Shown here in pieces: positions 8,983 to 16,502 of a stretch of DNA of 64,000 nt. Location: assembly GCF_022627325.1 (NCBI RefSeq), contig NZ_JAETZZ010000010.1:186001-250000 (forward strand). Reading direction: 5' to 3'. The notes below the pieces were generated by a model that worked only from the letters and a program-made list of their open reading frames with translations, was not told the DNA's origin and did not search any database. The translations under genes and the position numbers were made by a program. Numbering within the stretch: position 1 is the stretch's first letter; every line of letters starts with the position of its first letter. This DNA comes from Pseudomonas putida (GTDB taxonomy: Bacteria; Pseudomonadota; Gammaproteobacteria; Pseudomonadales; Pseudomonadaceae).

Positions 8983-9188
8983 GGCCTGTATGGCGTCAGG
9001 GCCACCCAGGTACACGCGTGAGGGGGGCTAGGTTCAGCGGTTCATCCTGCCCAGGTTGAACCGATGCCTATGCCCCGCCCTCTCTACGTCATTGCCTGAC
9101 GTTCTCGATCGCCTGGGTCCAGGCAACCGCTGCCCAACCCCTTCCCTAAACTACAAGCGCCGTGTTCCGGTCGACGCCCGGGCCTGTC

Positions 9189-9956
9189 TCACCCCCACCC
9201 GTCCATGCGCATCGTCGCCCGCACCAGCCGCTGCTCCTCCTGCTCGATCTCGCGCAAACTGTCACGAATTCCGTTGATGTGCTCACGCGCCGCCCGCTGC
9301 GCCTGCTCCGGCAACTGCTCCATCACGGCGTGATACAGCCGCGCATGCTGGCGGTCGATCTGGCGTTTCTGCGCGGGGCGGCAATACAGGTTGTTGACCG
9401 ATGCGAACACCGTGCTCAAGGTCAGATCACTGAGCGACTGCAGGGTGTGCACCAGCACCGGGTTGTGCGAGGCCTCGCTGATCGCCCGGTGGAAGGCGTG
9501 GTCGCGGAGGGCGTGCTCACGCGCATCCAGCCCTTCGGGCGCGGCGTGGGCGGCGAGCATGTCCTCATAGCGGCGGCGGATCAGCAGGCGGTCCACCTCG
9601 GTGGCCCGCAACGCCGCCAGGCGCGCCGACTCGGCCTCGAGCAGCGCGCGCACTTCCAGCAGGTCGAACAAGGTGCGCGGCTGCGAGCTGAACAGGTGCA
9701 TCAGCGGCGTGATACCCACCTGCTGCCCGGTCAGGTCGGCGACGAACGAGCCGCGCCCCTGTTCGGTGTCGATGATGCCGCGCCCACGCAGGATGCGCAG
9801 GCCCTCACGCAGCGCAGAGCGCGAACAGCCAAGCTTTTCCACCAGGCGCCGCTCCGAAGGCAGGGCCTGACCCACCTTGAGCACACCCTCGACGATCAAC
9901 CGTTCGACCCGCTCGGCAACCTGGTCGGCGACCTTGGCTTTGCCTTCAGCAACCAT
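9189..9956 (-). CDS. glcC: Glycolate-responsive GntR/FCD regulator GlcC
   Basis: A protein of about 255 residues with an N-terminal GntR winged helix (VADQVAERVERLIVEG, LPSERRLVEKLGCSRSALR) and a C-terminal FCD ligand-binding domain (about 95-235), whose metal-binding Asp and His residues are visible (LRDHAFHRAISEASHN). It is divergent from glcDEFG, the normal place for GlcC, and senses glycolate or a related hydroxy acid. ATG 9956 is preferred over GTG 9962 because GGAGGGG lies six bases before it. One TGGTAGGACCA operator lies just upstream of this gene and another nearer glcD, so autoregulation is likely. Confidence 0.9.
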   Translation of the reverse strand: MVAEGKAKVADQVAERVERLIVEGVLKVGQALPSERRLVEKLGCSRSALREGLRILRGRGIIDTEQGRGSFVADLTGQQVGITPLMHLFSSQPRTLFDLLEVRALLEAESARLAALRATEVDRLLIRRRYEDMLAAHAAPEGLDAREHALRDHAFHRAISEASHNPVLVHTLQSLSDLTLSTVFASVNNLYCRPAQKRQIDRQHARLYHAVMEQLPEQAQRAAREHINGIRDSLREIEQEEQRLVRATMRMDGWG

Positions 9957-9969
9957 GCGCACCCCTCCA

Positions 9970-9982
9970 CTGGTAGGACCAC
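9970..9982. promoter_or_regulatory. GlcC-type operator 1 (TGGTAGGACCA)
   Basis: CTGGTAGGACCAC lies just upstream of the glcC ribosome site. TGGT-N3-ACCA matches the operator style of FCD regulators of the PdhR/LldR/GlcC group. An almost identical copy lies 75 bp away towards glcD. Confidence 0.75.
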
Positions 9983-10044
9983 TTCCATAGCTTGCGCCAA
10001 TCTATACGCCTGAACGGGTAAATAAACAGCGGCAGGCACAAAAA

Positions 10045-10057
10045 CTGGTAGGACCAG
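10045..10057. promoter_or_regulatory. GlcC-type operator 2 (TGGTAGGACCA)
   Basis: CTGGTAGGACCAG is a near-perfect palindrome in the glcC-glcD divergent region. A weaker relative, TGGTGCGACCG (10076-10086), follows 30 bp nearer to glcD. The arrangement suggests cooperative control of both promoters. Confidence 0.75.
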
Positions 10058-10121
10058 TGTGCTTCGCACTCGACCTGGTGCGACCGGGCGCGCAGGCTGC
10101 GGGGGTAAGCGGTTTACCCAC

Positions 10122-10129
10122 AACAACAA
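10122..10129 (+). promoter_or_regulatory. Crc/Hfq-type A-rich motif before glcD
   Basis: AACAACAA fits the AAnAAnAA catabolite-activity motif that Hfq and Crc bind on pseudomonad mRNAs to block translation when preferred carbon sources are present. It lies 22 bases before the glcD start codon, a usual distance. Confidence 0.6.
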
Positions 10130-10151
10130 AAATTGCCGTTGAGTGAGCCTG

Positions 10152-11651
10152 ATGAACATTCTCTACGACGAACGGGTCGATGGGGCGCTGCCTGCCGTTG
10201 ACCAGCCTGCACTGCTGCAGGCCTTGCGCGAAGCGCTGCCCGACCTTGAGATCCTGCATCGCCGCGAAGACCTGGCACCTTACGATTGCGACGGCCTCTC
10301 TGCATACCGCACCGTGCCCCTGCTGGTGGTGCTGCCCGAGCGTCTGGAGCAGGTGCAGACGTTGCTCAGGCTCTGCCACCTGCGCGGCGTTCCCGTCGTG
10401 GCTCGCGGAGCCGGCACGGGGCTGTCAGGCGGCGCATTGCCATTGGCCAAAGGCATCCTGCTGGTCATGGCACGCTTCAACCGCATTCTTGAAGTCAACC
10501 CGCTCGGCCGGTTCGCCAGGGTTCAGCCCGGGGTGCGCAACCTGGCCATTTCTCAGGCCGCGGCGCCGCACGGCCTGTACTACGCGCCAGACCCTTCTTC
10601 GCAAATCGCCTGCTCCATCGGCGGCAACGTCGCGGAAAACGCCGGTGGCGTGCACTGCCTGAAGTACGGTTTGACCGTGCACAACCTGCTCAAGGTGGAG
10701 ATCCTCACTGTCGAAGGCGAACGCCTGACCCTGGGCAGTGATGCCCTCGACAGCCCTGGTTTCGATCTGCTGGCGCTGTTCACCGGTTCCGAAGGCATGC
10801 TCGGCATCGTCACTGAAGTGACCGTCAAGCTGCTGCCCAAGCCTCAGGTCGCCCGGGTCCTGCTCGCCAGTTTCGCCAGTGTGGAGGACGCCGGCCGCGC
10901 CGTGGCCGAAATCATCGCGGCCGGGATCATCCCCGGTGGCCTGGAAATGATGGACAACCTGGCGATCCGCGCCGCCGAAGACTTCATCCACGCCGGCTAC
11001 CCGGTTGAGGCCGCGGCGATCCTGCTATGCGAACTCGATGGGGTGGAGGCCGACGTGCAGGACGACTGCGAACGCGTGGCAGCGGTTCTGCAGCAGGCCG
11101 GTGCCGACGAGGTGCGCCTGGCCTGTGACGAGGCCGAGCGGGTGCGCTTCTGGGCTGGCCGCAAGAACGCATTCCCTGCCGTGGGGCGCCTCTCGCCAGA
11201 CTATTACTGCATGGACGGCACCATCCCGCGCCGCGAACTGCCGCGCGTGCTCAAGGGCATCAGCGAACTGTCCGAACAGTACGGCCTGCGCGTAGCGAAC
11301 GTATTCCACGCCGGCGACGGCAACATGCACCCCCTGATCCTGTTCGATGCCAACCTGCCCGGGGAGCTGGAACGCGCCGAAGCCATCGGCGGGCGCATCC
11401 TGGAACTGTGCGTGGCAGTGGGCGGTAGCATCACCGGCGAGCATGGTGTGGGCCGCGAGAAAATCAACCAGATGTGCGCGCAGTTCAACAGCGACGAAAT
11501 CACCCTGTTCCATGCCGTGAAGGCCGCGTTCGATCCCAAAGGGCTGCTCAACCCAGGCAAGAACATCCCCACCCTGCACCGCTGCGCCGAGTTCGGCGCC
11601 ATGCATGTGCATCACGGCCAACTGCCCTTTCCTGACCTGGAGCGCTTCTGA
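10152..11651 (+). CDS. glcD: Glycolate oxidase FAD subunit GlcD
   Basis: The 499-residue catalytic flavoprotein subunit oxidises glycolate to glyoxylate. It has the PP-loop FAD-binding domain (RGAGTGLSGGALPL, SIGGNVAENAGGVHC) and the FAD-oxidase C-terminal domain with the metal/substrate motif VFHAGDGNMHPL and the GEHGVGREK end motif. ATG 10152 gives the usual GlcD N-terminus MNILYDERVDG; GTG 10143 is an alternative only three residues longer. First gene of glcDEFG, with its stop overlapping the glcE start (TGATG). Confidence 0.95.
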   Translation: MNILYDERVDGALPAVDQPALLQALREALPDLEILHRREDLAPYDCDGLSAYRTVPLLVVLPERLEQVQTLLRLCHLRGVPVVARGAGTGLSGGALPLAKGILLVMARFNRILEVNPLGRFARVQPGVRNLAISQAAAPHGLYYAPDPSSQIACSIGGNVAENAGGVHCLKYGLTVHNLLKVEILTVEGERLTLGSDALDSPGFDLLALFTGSEGMLGIVTEVTVKLLPKPQVARVLLASFASVEDAGRAVAEIIAAGIIPGGLEMMDNLAIRAAEDFIHAGYPVEAAAILLCELDGVEADVQDDCERVAAVLQQAGADEVRLACDEAERVRFWAGRKNAFPAVGRLSPDYYCMDGTIPRRELPRVLKGISELSEQYGLRVANVFHAGDGNMHPLILFDANLPGELERAEAIGGRILELCVAVGGSITGEHGVGREKINQMCAQFNSDEITLFHAVKAAFDPKGLLNPGKNIPTLHRCAEFGAMHVHHGQLPFPDLERF

Positions 11652-12703
11652 TGAGCCTGGACCGTGACATGAGCCAGGACCTGCTCGAACAGGTGAACCA
11701 GGCCTTGAACCTGAACACCCCGCTGCGCATTCAGGGCAGCAACAGCAAAGCCATGCTGGGCCGCCCGGTGGCCGGGGAGATCGTCGATACCCGCCGCCAC
11801 CGCGGCATCGTCAGTTACGACCCGACCGAGCTGGTGCTCACTGCTCGCGCCGGTACGCCCCTGCAGGAAATCGAAGCGACGCTGTTCGAGGCCGGGCAGA
11901 TGCTGCCGTGCGAGCCGCCCCACTTCGGCGCCGGTGCGACCTTGGGTGGCGCGGTCGCGGCGGGGCTGTCCGGGCCGCGCCGGCCCTGGGCCGGTTCGGT
12001 ACGCGACTATGTGCTCGGCACGCGGGTCATTACCGGCCACGGCAAACTGCTGCGCTTTGGCGGTGAGGTGATGAAAAATGTCGCAGGCTACGACGTGTCG
12101 CGGCTGATGGCCGGCAGCTTCGGCTGCCTGGGCCTGCTGACCGAGGTATCGCTGAAGGTGCTGCCACGGCCACGCCAATGCCTGAGTCTGCGCCTGCCGA
12201 TGGACCGCCATCAGGCCCTGGCCGAGCTGGTTGAATGGGGCCAGCAGCCATTGCCGATCAGCGCAGCCTGCCACGACGGCGAAGCGCTGTACCTGCGCCT
12301 GGAAGGCGGTGAGGGCTCGGTGCAATCGGCCCGTCAGCGCCTGGGCGGCGACGTGCTCGACAGCCGGTTCTGGAGCGAGCTGCGCGAGCAGCGCCTGGCC
12401 TTTTTCGACGGCGACGAACCGCTGTGGCGCCTGTCGGTACCGATCGATACCGCCGAACTGGACCTGCCGGGGCGCCAGTTGATCGATTGGGGCGGTGCGC
12501 AGCGCTGGCTGAAGTCCAGCGCCCCGGCATCGGTGATCCGCGAGCAGGTGGCCAAGGCCGGCGGCCACGCCACAGGCTTTACCCCCGGCGAGCACAGCAG
12601 CGCCCCCCTGCCCGCCGCGTTGATGCGCTACCACCACGCCCTCAAGCGGCAACTCGACCCCCAGGGCCTGTTCAACCCTGGCCGCCTGTACCCGGACCTG
12701 TGA
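11651..12703 (+). CDS. glcE: Glycolate oxidase FAD-binding subunit GlcE
   Basis: The 350-residue GlcE has a PCMH-type FAD-binding fold (GRPVAGEIVDTRRHRG, GGAVAAGLSGPRRPW, KNVAGYDVSRLMAGSFG) but lacks the C-terminal FAD-oxidase domain of GlcD. It is required with GlcD and GlcF for membrane-linked glycolate oxidation. The C-terminal ends with LFNPGRLYPDL, matching the family. Its start overlaps the glcD stop, indicating translational coupling; glcF follows after nine bases. Confidence 0.95.
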   Translation: MSLDRDMSQDLLEQVNQALNLNTPLRIQGSNSKAMLGRPVAGEIVDTRRHRGIVSYDPTELVLTARAGTPLQEIEATLFEAGQMLPCEPPHFGAGATLGGAVAAGLSGPRRPWAGSVRDYVLGTRVITGHGKLLRFGGEVMKNVAGYDVSRLMAGSFGCLGLLTEVSLKVLPRPRQCLSLRLPMDRHQALAELVEWGQQPLPISAACHDGEALYLRLEGGEGSVQSARQRLGGDVLDSRFWSELREQRLAFFDGDEPLWRLSVPIDTAELDLPGRQLIDWGGAQRWLKSSAPASVIREQVAKAGGHATGFTPGEHSSAPLPAALMRYHHALKRQLDPQGLFNPGRLYPDL

Positions 12704-12712
12704 GGCCACAGC

Positions 12713-13948
12713 ATGCAAACCAACCTGAGCGAAAGCGCCAAGCGCCTGGCCCGCGCCGAAGAGGCCCAGAGCATCCTGCGCGCGTGCGTGCACTGCGGCT
12801 TCTGCACGGCCACCTGCCCCACCTACCAGCTGCTCGGTGATGAACTGGACGGACCGCGTGGGCGCATCTACCTGATCAAGCAAGTGCTCGAAGGTGCACC
12901 GGTCACCGCCAGCACCCAACTGCACCTGGACCGCTGCCTGAGCTGTCGCAACTGTGAGACCACCTGCCCGTCAGGGGTCAAATACCATGACCTGCTGGAC
13001 ATCGGCCGCGCCGTGGTCGAGCAGCAGGTGCCCCGCCCGCTCGGCGAGCGCCTGCTGCGCCAGGGTTTGCGTGCAGTGGTACCGCGCCCGGCGCTGTTCA
13101 AGGCGCTGACCCGCGCAGGCCAGGCCCTGCGCCCCGTCCTGCCGGCCACCCTCAAGAGCAAGTTGCCCGCCCAAGTGGCCGCCCCTGGCAAGCGCCCGGC
13201 GGTGCGCCACGCGCGCCGCGTGCTGCTGCTTGAAGGCTGCGTGCAGCCGGCCCTGTCGCCCAACACCAACGCCGCCACCGCGCGGTTGCTGGACCGCCTG
13301 GGCATCAGCGTCGAGCCAGCGTTCGAAGCCGGCTGCTGTGGTGCGGTGGATTACCACCTCAATGCCCAGGAGCAGGGCCTGCAGCGTGCCCGGCGCAACA
13401 TCGATGCCTGGTGGCCCGCCATCGAAGCGGGCGCCGAAGCCATCGTGCAGACGGCCAGCGGCTGCGGCGCCTTCGTGCGTGACTACGGCCACCTGCTGGA
13501 AAAGGATCCGCTTTACGCGGCCAAGGCTGCACGGGTCAGCGCGCTGTCACGCGACCTGGTGGAAGTGCTGCGCGATGAACCGGTCGAGCAATTGGGCGTG
13601 TGCCACGAACAACGCCTGGCGTTTCATTGCCCGTGCACCCTGCAGCACGCCCTCAAGCTCGGTGGCCAGGTGGAGCGCCTGCTGGCGCGGCTGGGCTTCA
13701 CCCTCACACCAGTGCCGGACAGCCATTTGTGCTGCGGCTCTGCCGGTACCTACTCGCTGACCCAGCCAGCGCTGTCGCGGCAACTGCGCGATAACCGCCT
13801 CAACGCACTGGAAAGCGGCAAGCCGCAAGTCATCGCCACCGCCAACATTGGCTGCCAGACCCACCTCAATGGTGCCGGGCGCACACCGGTACGGCACTGG
13901 ATCGAAATCGTCGAAGCAGCCCTGAACCCGGAGAACAGCCATGCTTAG
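12713..13948 (+). CDS. glcF: Glycolate oxidase iron-sulfur subunit GlcF
   Basis: A 411-residue protein with two N-terminal 4Fe-4S motifs (Cys25, 28, 31, 35 in CVHCGFCTATCP, and Cys75, 78, 81, 85 in CLSCRNCETTCP) and two CCG-type cysteine-rich domains (EAGCCGAVDYH, CCGSAGTYS). It passes electrons from the GlcDE flavins to the quinone pool at the inner membrane. The last eight bases overlap the start of glcG. Length and motif order are normal. Confidence 0.96.
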   Translation: MQTNLSESAKRLARAEEAQSILRACVHCGFCTATCPTYQLLGDELDGPRGRIYLIKQVLEGAPVTASTQLHLDRCLSCRNCETTCPSGVKYHDLLDIGRAVVEQQVPRPLGERLLRQGLRAVVPRPALFKALTRAGQALRPVLPATLKSKLPAQVAAPGKRPAVRHARRVLLLEGCVQPALSPNTNAATARLLDRLGISVEPAFEAGCCGAVDYHLNAQEQGLQRARRNIDAWWPAIEAGAEAIVQTASGCGAFVRDYGHLLEKDPLYAAKAARVSALSRDLVEVLRDEPVEQLGVCHEQRLAFHCPCTLQHALKLGGQVERLLARLGFTLTPVPDSHLCCGSAGTYSLTQPALSRQLRDNRLNALESGKPQVIATANIGCQTHLNGAGRTPVRHWIEIVEAALNPENSHA

Positions 13949-14342
13949 CAAGCCCGTGATAGGTCAGACCGAAGTTGCCCGCCTGCTCGCAGCCGCGCGC
14001 CAGGAGGCTCTGGCGCATCAGTGGAATGTCACCATCGCGGTGGTCGACGACGGCGGCCATCCCCTTGGCCTGGAGCGCATGGATGGCTGCGCGGCAGCCA
14101 GCGCCTACATCGCCGTTGAAAAGGCCCGCAGCTCGGCCTTGGGGCGCAAGGAAACGCGTGATTACGAACAGATGGTCAACGGTGGGCGTACCGCCTTCGT
14201 CACAGCGCCGCTGCTGACCTGCCTGGAGGGCGGCGTGCCGTTGCGGGTGGATGGCCAGGTGGTTGGCGCCATCGGTGTGTCCGGGGTCAAGCCTGAGCAG
14301 GATGCCCAGGTGGCCAAGGCCGGGGCAGCGGCCATCACGTAA
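13941..14342 (+). CDS. glcG: GlcG/HbpS-like protein of the glycolate operon
   Basis: A 133-residue member of the GlcG/HbpS (DUF336) family: ALAHQWNVTIAVVDDGG, then GCAAASAYIAVEKA, and GGVPLRVDGQVVGAIGVSG. Family members are octameric, some bind haem or cobalamin cofactors, and many sit in glycolate or propanediol operons. The exact role with glycolate oxidase is unresolved. It overlaps glcF by eight bases and closes the operon. No signal peptide is seen. Confidence 0.9.
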   Translation: MLSKPVIGQTEVARLLAAARQEALAHQWNVTIAVVDDGGHPLGLERMDGCAAASAYIAVEKARSSALGRKETRDYEQMVNGGRTAFVTAPLLTCLEGGVPLRVDGQVVGAIGVSGVKPEQDAQVAKAGAAAIT

Positions 14343-14534
14343 CCCGAGCCTTGACGACTCACCGCCACCAGAAGAGCCGGGCCGTGGTTGGCTTTCGCAG
14401 GTCGACCGCTTGCAAACCACCCGGCCGTCCCTACATGTTCAGAAAATTCCTACCCAACCTCTCGGAAGCGTCCTACTTGCCGCCCACCACCATGGAAAAC
14501 ATGATCGGCTCTTGTGTCCCAGAGGAAGCAGCGC

Positions 14535-14873
14535 ATGCATCCACACACCCGCACCACTGCCGAGCTGCGCAGTACCCTGCGCGAGCTGCTGGCTCATGAT
14601 GTCAGCAACCCTGACGATGACCCGCACCTGTCGGGCGTACTGTTCTTCTGTGCCACCGACGAGCGCACGCGAGGGCTGATCGAACGCATCGAGTTGCTGG
14701 CCAGCGACTTGTTCTTCGACGCCTGCGGCCGCCTCATCGCCCACCGCATCCGCGCCGTTGCCGTCGAGGTTGTGTCCATCAAGCAAAAACGCAAAGCCCC
14801 CGCCGACGAGACCGTGATCCGCATTTCGCTGCTGGACAAAGGCTACATCACGGTGAGTACCGCACGCTTCTAA
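14535..14873 (+). CDS. Hypothetical cytoplasmic protein, 112 residues
   Basis: I do not recognise the family. The predicted protein is mixed helix and strand, with no membrane segment or signal peptide; it contains a central helix (RTRGLIERIELLASDLF) and strands (AVAVEVVSIKQ, TVIRISLLDKGYITV). ATG 14535 follows AGAGGAAGCAGCGC, a good ribosome site. It lies 190 bases after glcG and is probably separate: the spacer can fold around ACCACGG/CCGTGG-like arms. Codon use looks like that of its neighbours. Confidence 0.65.
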   Translation: MHPHTRTTAELRSTLRELLAHDVSNPDDDPHLSGVLFFCATDERTRGLIERIELLASDLFFDACGRLIAHRIRAVAVEVVSIKQKRKAPADETVIRISLLDKGYITVSTARF

Positions 14874-14923
14874 AGCCAACAGCCAACGGCGACACCGCCG
14901 CAACGCTGTCGCTCAATGCTTAC
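14874..14923. other. Short spacer before the hexanucleotide repeat
   Basis: Nothing recognisable is present. It is the left end of a 450-base stretch without a credible gene (14874-15323) whose other parts are listed separately. Confidence 0.5.
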
Positions 14924-14971
14924 TTTGCCTTTGCCTTTGCCTTTGCCTTTGCCTTTGCTTTTGCTTTTGCT
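14924..14971. repeat. Hexanucleotide tandem repeat (TTTGCC x5, TTTGCT x3)
   Basis: Eight perfect-length hexamers run in tandem, five TTTGCC followed by three TTTGCT. Read on the minus strand they would encode Lys-Ala repeats, but the surrounding reading frame has no other protein character. Such tracts are prone to slippage and can vary in copy number between strains. Confidence 0.9.
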
Positions 14972-15290
14972 TTTAAAGCGCGCGGTAGCTCAGTCACCGC
15001 AAATTGCGACTTCAGGAGGCCGAGCGCAGGTCTTGCGGAGGGAGGTGACGGGCATGGATGCCCGTCAAGCGCTTCGGCCCATGGATGGGCCGTGAGCGCG
15101 GTCCTCCCGGGAGCAAGGCCGGAGCGAGGGAACCCCGAAGCGAAGCGTAGGGGCCGGATGACGGGAGCCGGCGGTTTTTGGTCCCTTTTTGCCAAGACAA
15201 AAAGGGACCCGCCGTAAGGGCGGAAAGGTGAGTAAGCGCCACCATGGCAACCGGATATGCCCACCCGAATCAAAGCCCCCCAACTTCTAT
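14972..15290. repeat. Structured non-coding block, probably a dispersed repeat
   Basis: The block has three strong self-complementary elements: ACGGGCATGGATGCCCGT (15048-15065), CGGCCCATGGATGGGCCG (15075-15092) and an 11-bp stem GGTCCCTTTTT/AAAAAGGGACC with an eight-base loop (15180-15209) nested in GCGG/CCGC arms. The first two share a CATGGATG apex. All open frames here look artificial (rich in Arg, Pro and Ser). Its resemblance to blocks I associate with several P. putida intergenic sites suggests a multi-copy element, but that is from memory and not tested. Confidence 0.55.
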
Positions 15291-15323
15291 CTTGCAGCTT
15301 GCCGCTCGCAGCTCGCAGCCAAC

Positions 15324-16334
15324 CTAGTGCCCAACCAACCTAGCCCGATACCTCCCCGGACTCTCCCCCGTCCACTTCTTGAACGCCCGATGAAACGCAC
15401 TAGGCTCCTGAAAGCCCGCCTGCTCGGCAATTTCAGCAATGCTCATCACCCCCTCCCGCAACCGCTCGAACGCCATGGCACGCCGCACCTCATCCTTGAT
15501 CTGCTGATACGAACGCCCTTCGCGCTCCAACTGCCGACGGAAAGTACTGGCACTGATACCCTGCCACTGCGCCATGGCCGCCAACGTCGGCCATTGCCCA
15601 TAGCGCCGGGCACGCAGATGCCGGTACACCTGCGCCACCAACCCATTCTGATTGCGAAACCGGATGACCAACCCCTGCGGCGCACTCCGCAGGAACGTTT
15701 TCAGACCCGCCAAGTCCTGAACCACCGGCAAACGCAAGTAGGCACTGTCGAACTCCACCTCGGTACGCCCGCTGCCCAGGCGCAAGTCCGGGCCCCACAG
15801 CAGCAAGTCGTCGTCCTGTGCCGGGCGCGCCACGGCAAGCTCAGTGCGGTCGATGGCCAGACGGCGCCCGGCCAACCAGCACAGCAGGCCCACCACCAGC
15901 ACAAGATAGGTTTCCTCGGCATACACCCGGGTCAACGGGTCGGCAATGTCCGAGTGCACACTGATCACCGCCCGCCCCGCGCGCACCGTCAGGTTGCCCC
16001 GCAGGTCACGCAGAAACAGGCTGAAATTGCCCAGGCATTGGCGCAGTGCCTTGTCCAGGTTCGGTTCCTGAATAAGGCCGCGGCAGATCAAGGCAAAGCT
16101 GCCCAGCGGCATGCCATGGCTGTCCAGGCGAAAGAACTCATCGTCCAGCAGCTGGATCTGCGTCAGCCATAGCTGGGCAAACGCCTTGGCCGGTACCCGG
16201 GCCTGCGGCTGGTCGAGCACCGCCGGGTCGATGCCCACCGCAAGCAAATGCGCATCACGCACCTCGGGCTGGTCGCGCAGGGCATGGAACATGGCATTGA
16301 GAAAGTACACCGCGACCGAATCGCTATCGCGCAT
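15324..16334 (-). CDS. AraC-family regulator with Arabinose_bd-type N-terminal domain
   Basis: A 336-residue regulator with an N-terminal ligand domain of the kind found in OruR/ArgR-like AraC proteins (about 10-210) and a C-terminal AraC double helix-turn-helix (QWQGISASTFRRQLEREG, then MSIAEIAEQAGFQEPSAFHRAFKKWTG within 245-330). It is divergent from the bktB-like thiolase gene. Paired TGGCA half-sites lie in the shared intergenic region. The most economical reading is activation of the downstream beta-oxidation-type genes by a short-chain acid or hydroxy acid. Confidence 0.88.
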   Translation of the reverse strand: MRDSDSVAVYFLNAMFHALRDQPEVRDAHLLAVGIDPAVLDQPQARVPAKAFAQLWLTQIQLLDDEFFRLDSHGMPLGSFALICRGLIQEPNLDKALRQCLGNFSLFLRDLRGNLTVRAGRAVISVHSDIADPLTRVYAEETYLVLVVGLLCWLAGRRLAIDRTELAVARPAQDDDLLLWGPDLRLGSGRTEVEFDSAYLRLPVVQDLAGLKTFLRSAPQGLVIRFRNQNGLVAQVYRHLRARRYGQWPTLAAMAQWQGISASTFRRQLEREGRSYQQIKDEVRRAMAFERLREGVMSIAEIAEQAGFQEPSAFHRAFKKWTGESPGRYRARLVGH

Positions 16335-16359
16335 GGCGTTATTCGCTGTCTATGCTGAG

Positions 16360-16406
16360 TGGCAAAAAGTGCCAGGTTGACTGAACAGATCCGGCATAGG
16401 CTGGCA
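16360..16406. promoter_or_regulatory. TGGCA half-sites, candidate AraC-regulator binding region
   Basis: TGGCAAAAAGTGCCA (16360-16374) is an inverted TGGCA pair and a further TGGCA lies at 16402-16406, 42 bp from the first, that is four helical turns. TGGCA elements are common half-sites of AraC-family activators. Confidence 0.45.
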
Positions 16407-16502
16407 CAGGGCCTTTGCCTAGACTCGGACTCAACGAGGGAGCGCCAACCATTCTCGCAGAGCCTGGCCCGCTCCCGCCATGCCTTCGCAATCGGAGCCT
16501 CT

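Noticed and set aside
8983..9188. Possible tRNA or small RNA between the DUF2388 gene and glcC
   Set aside because: GGTTCA and TGAACC can pair, but no cloverleaf, anticodon arm or CCA end can be drawn.
14920..15273. Minus-strand frame ending in Lys-Ala repeats
   Set aside because: The repeats come from the hexanucleotide tract, and the rest is Arg/Pro/Ser-rich sequence lying over palindromes. There is no ribosome site and no domain.
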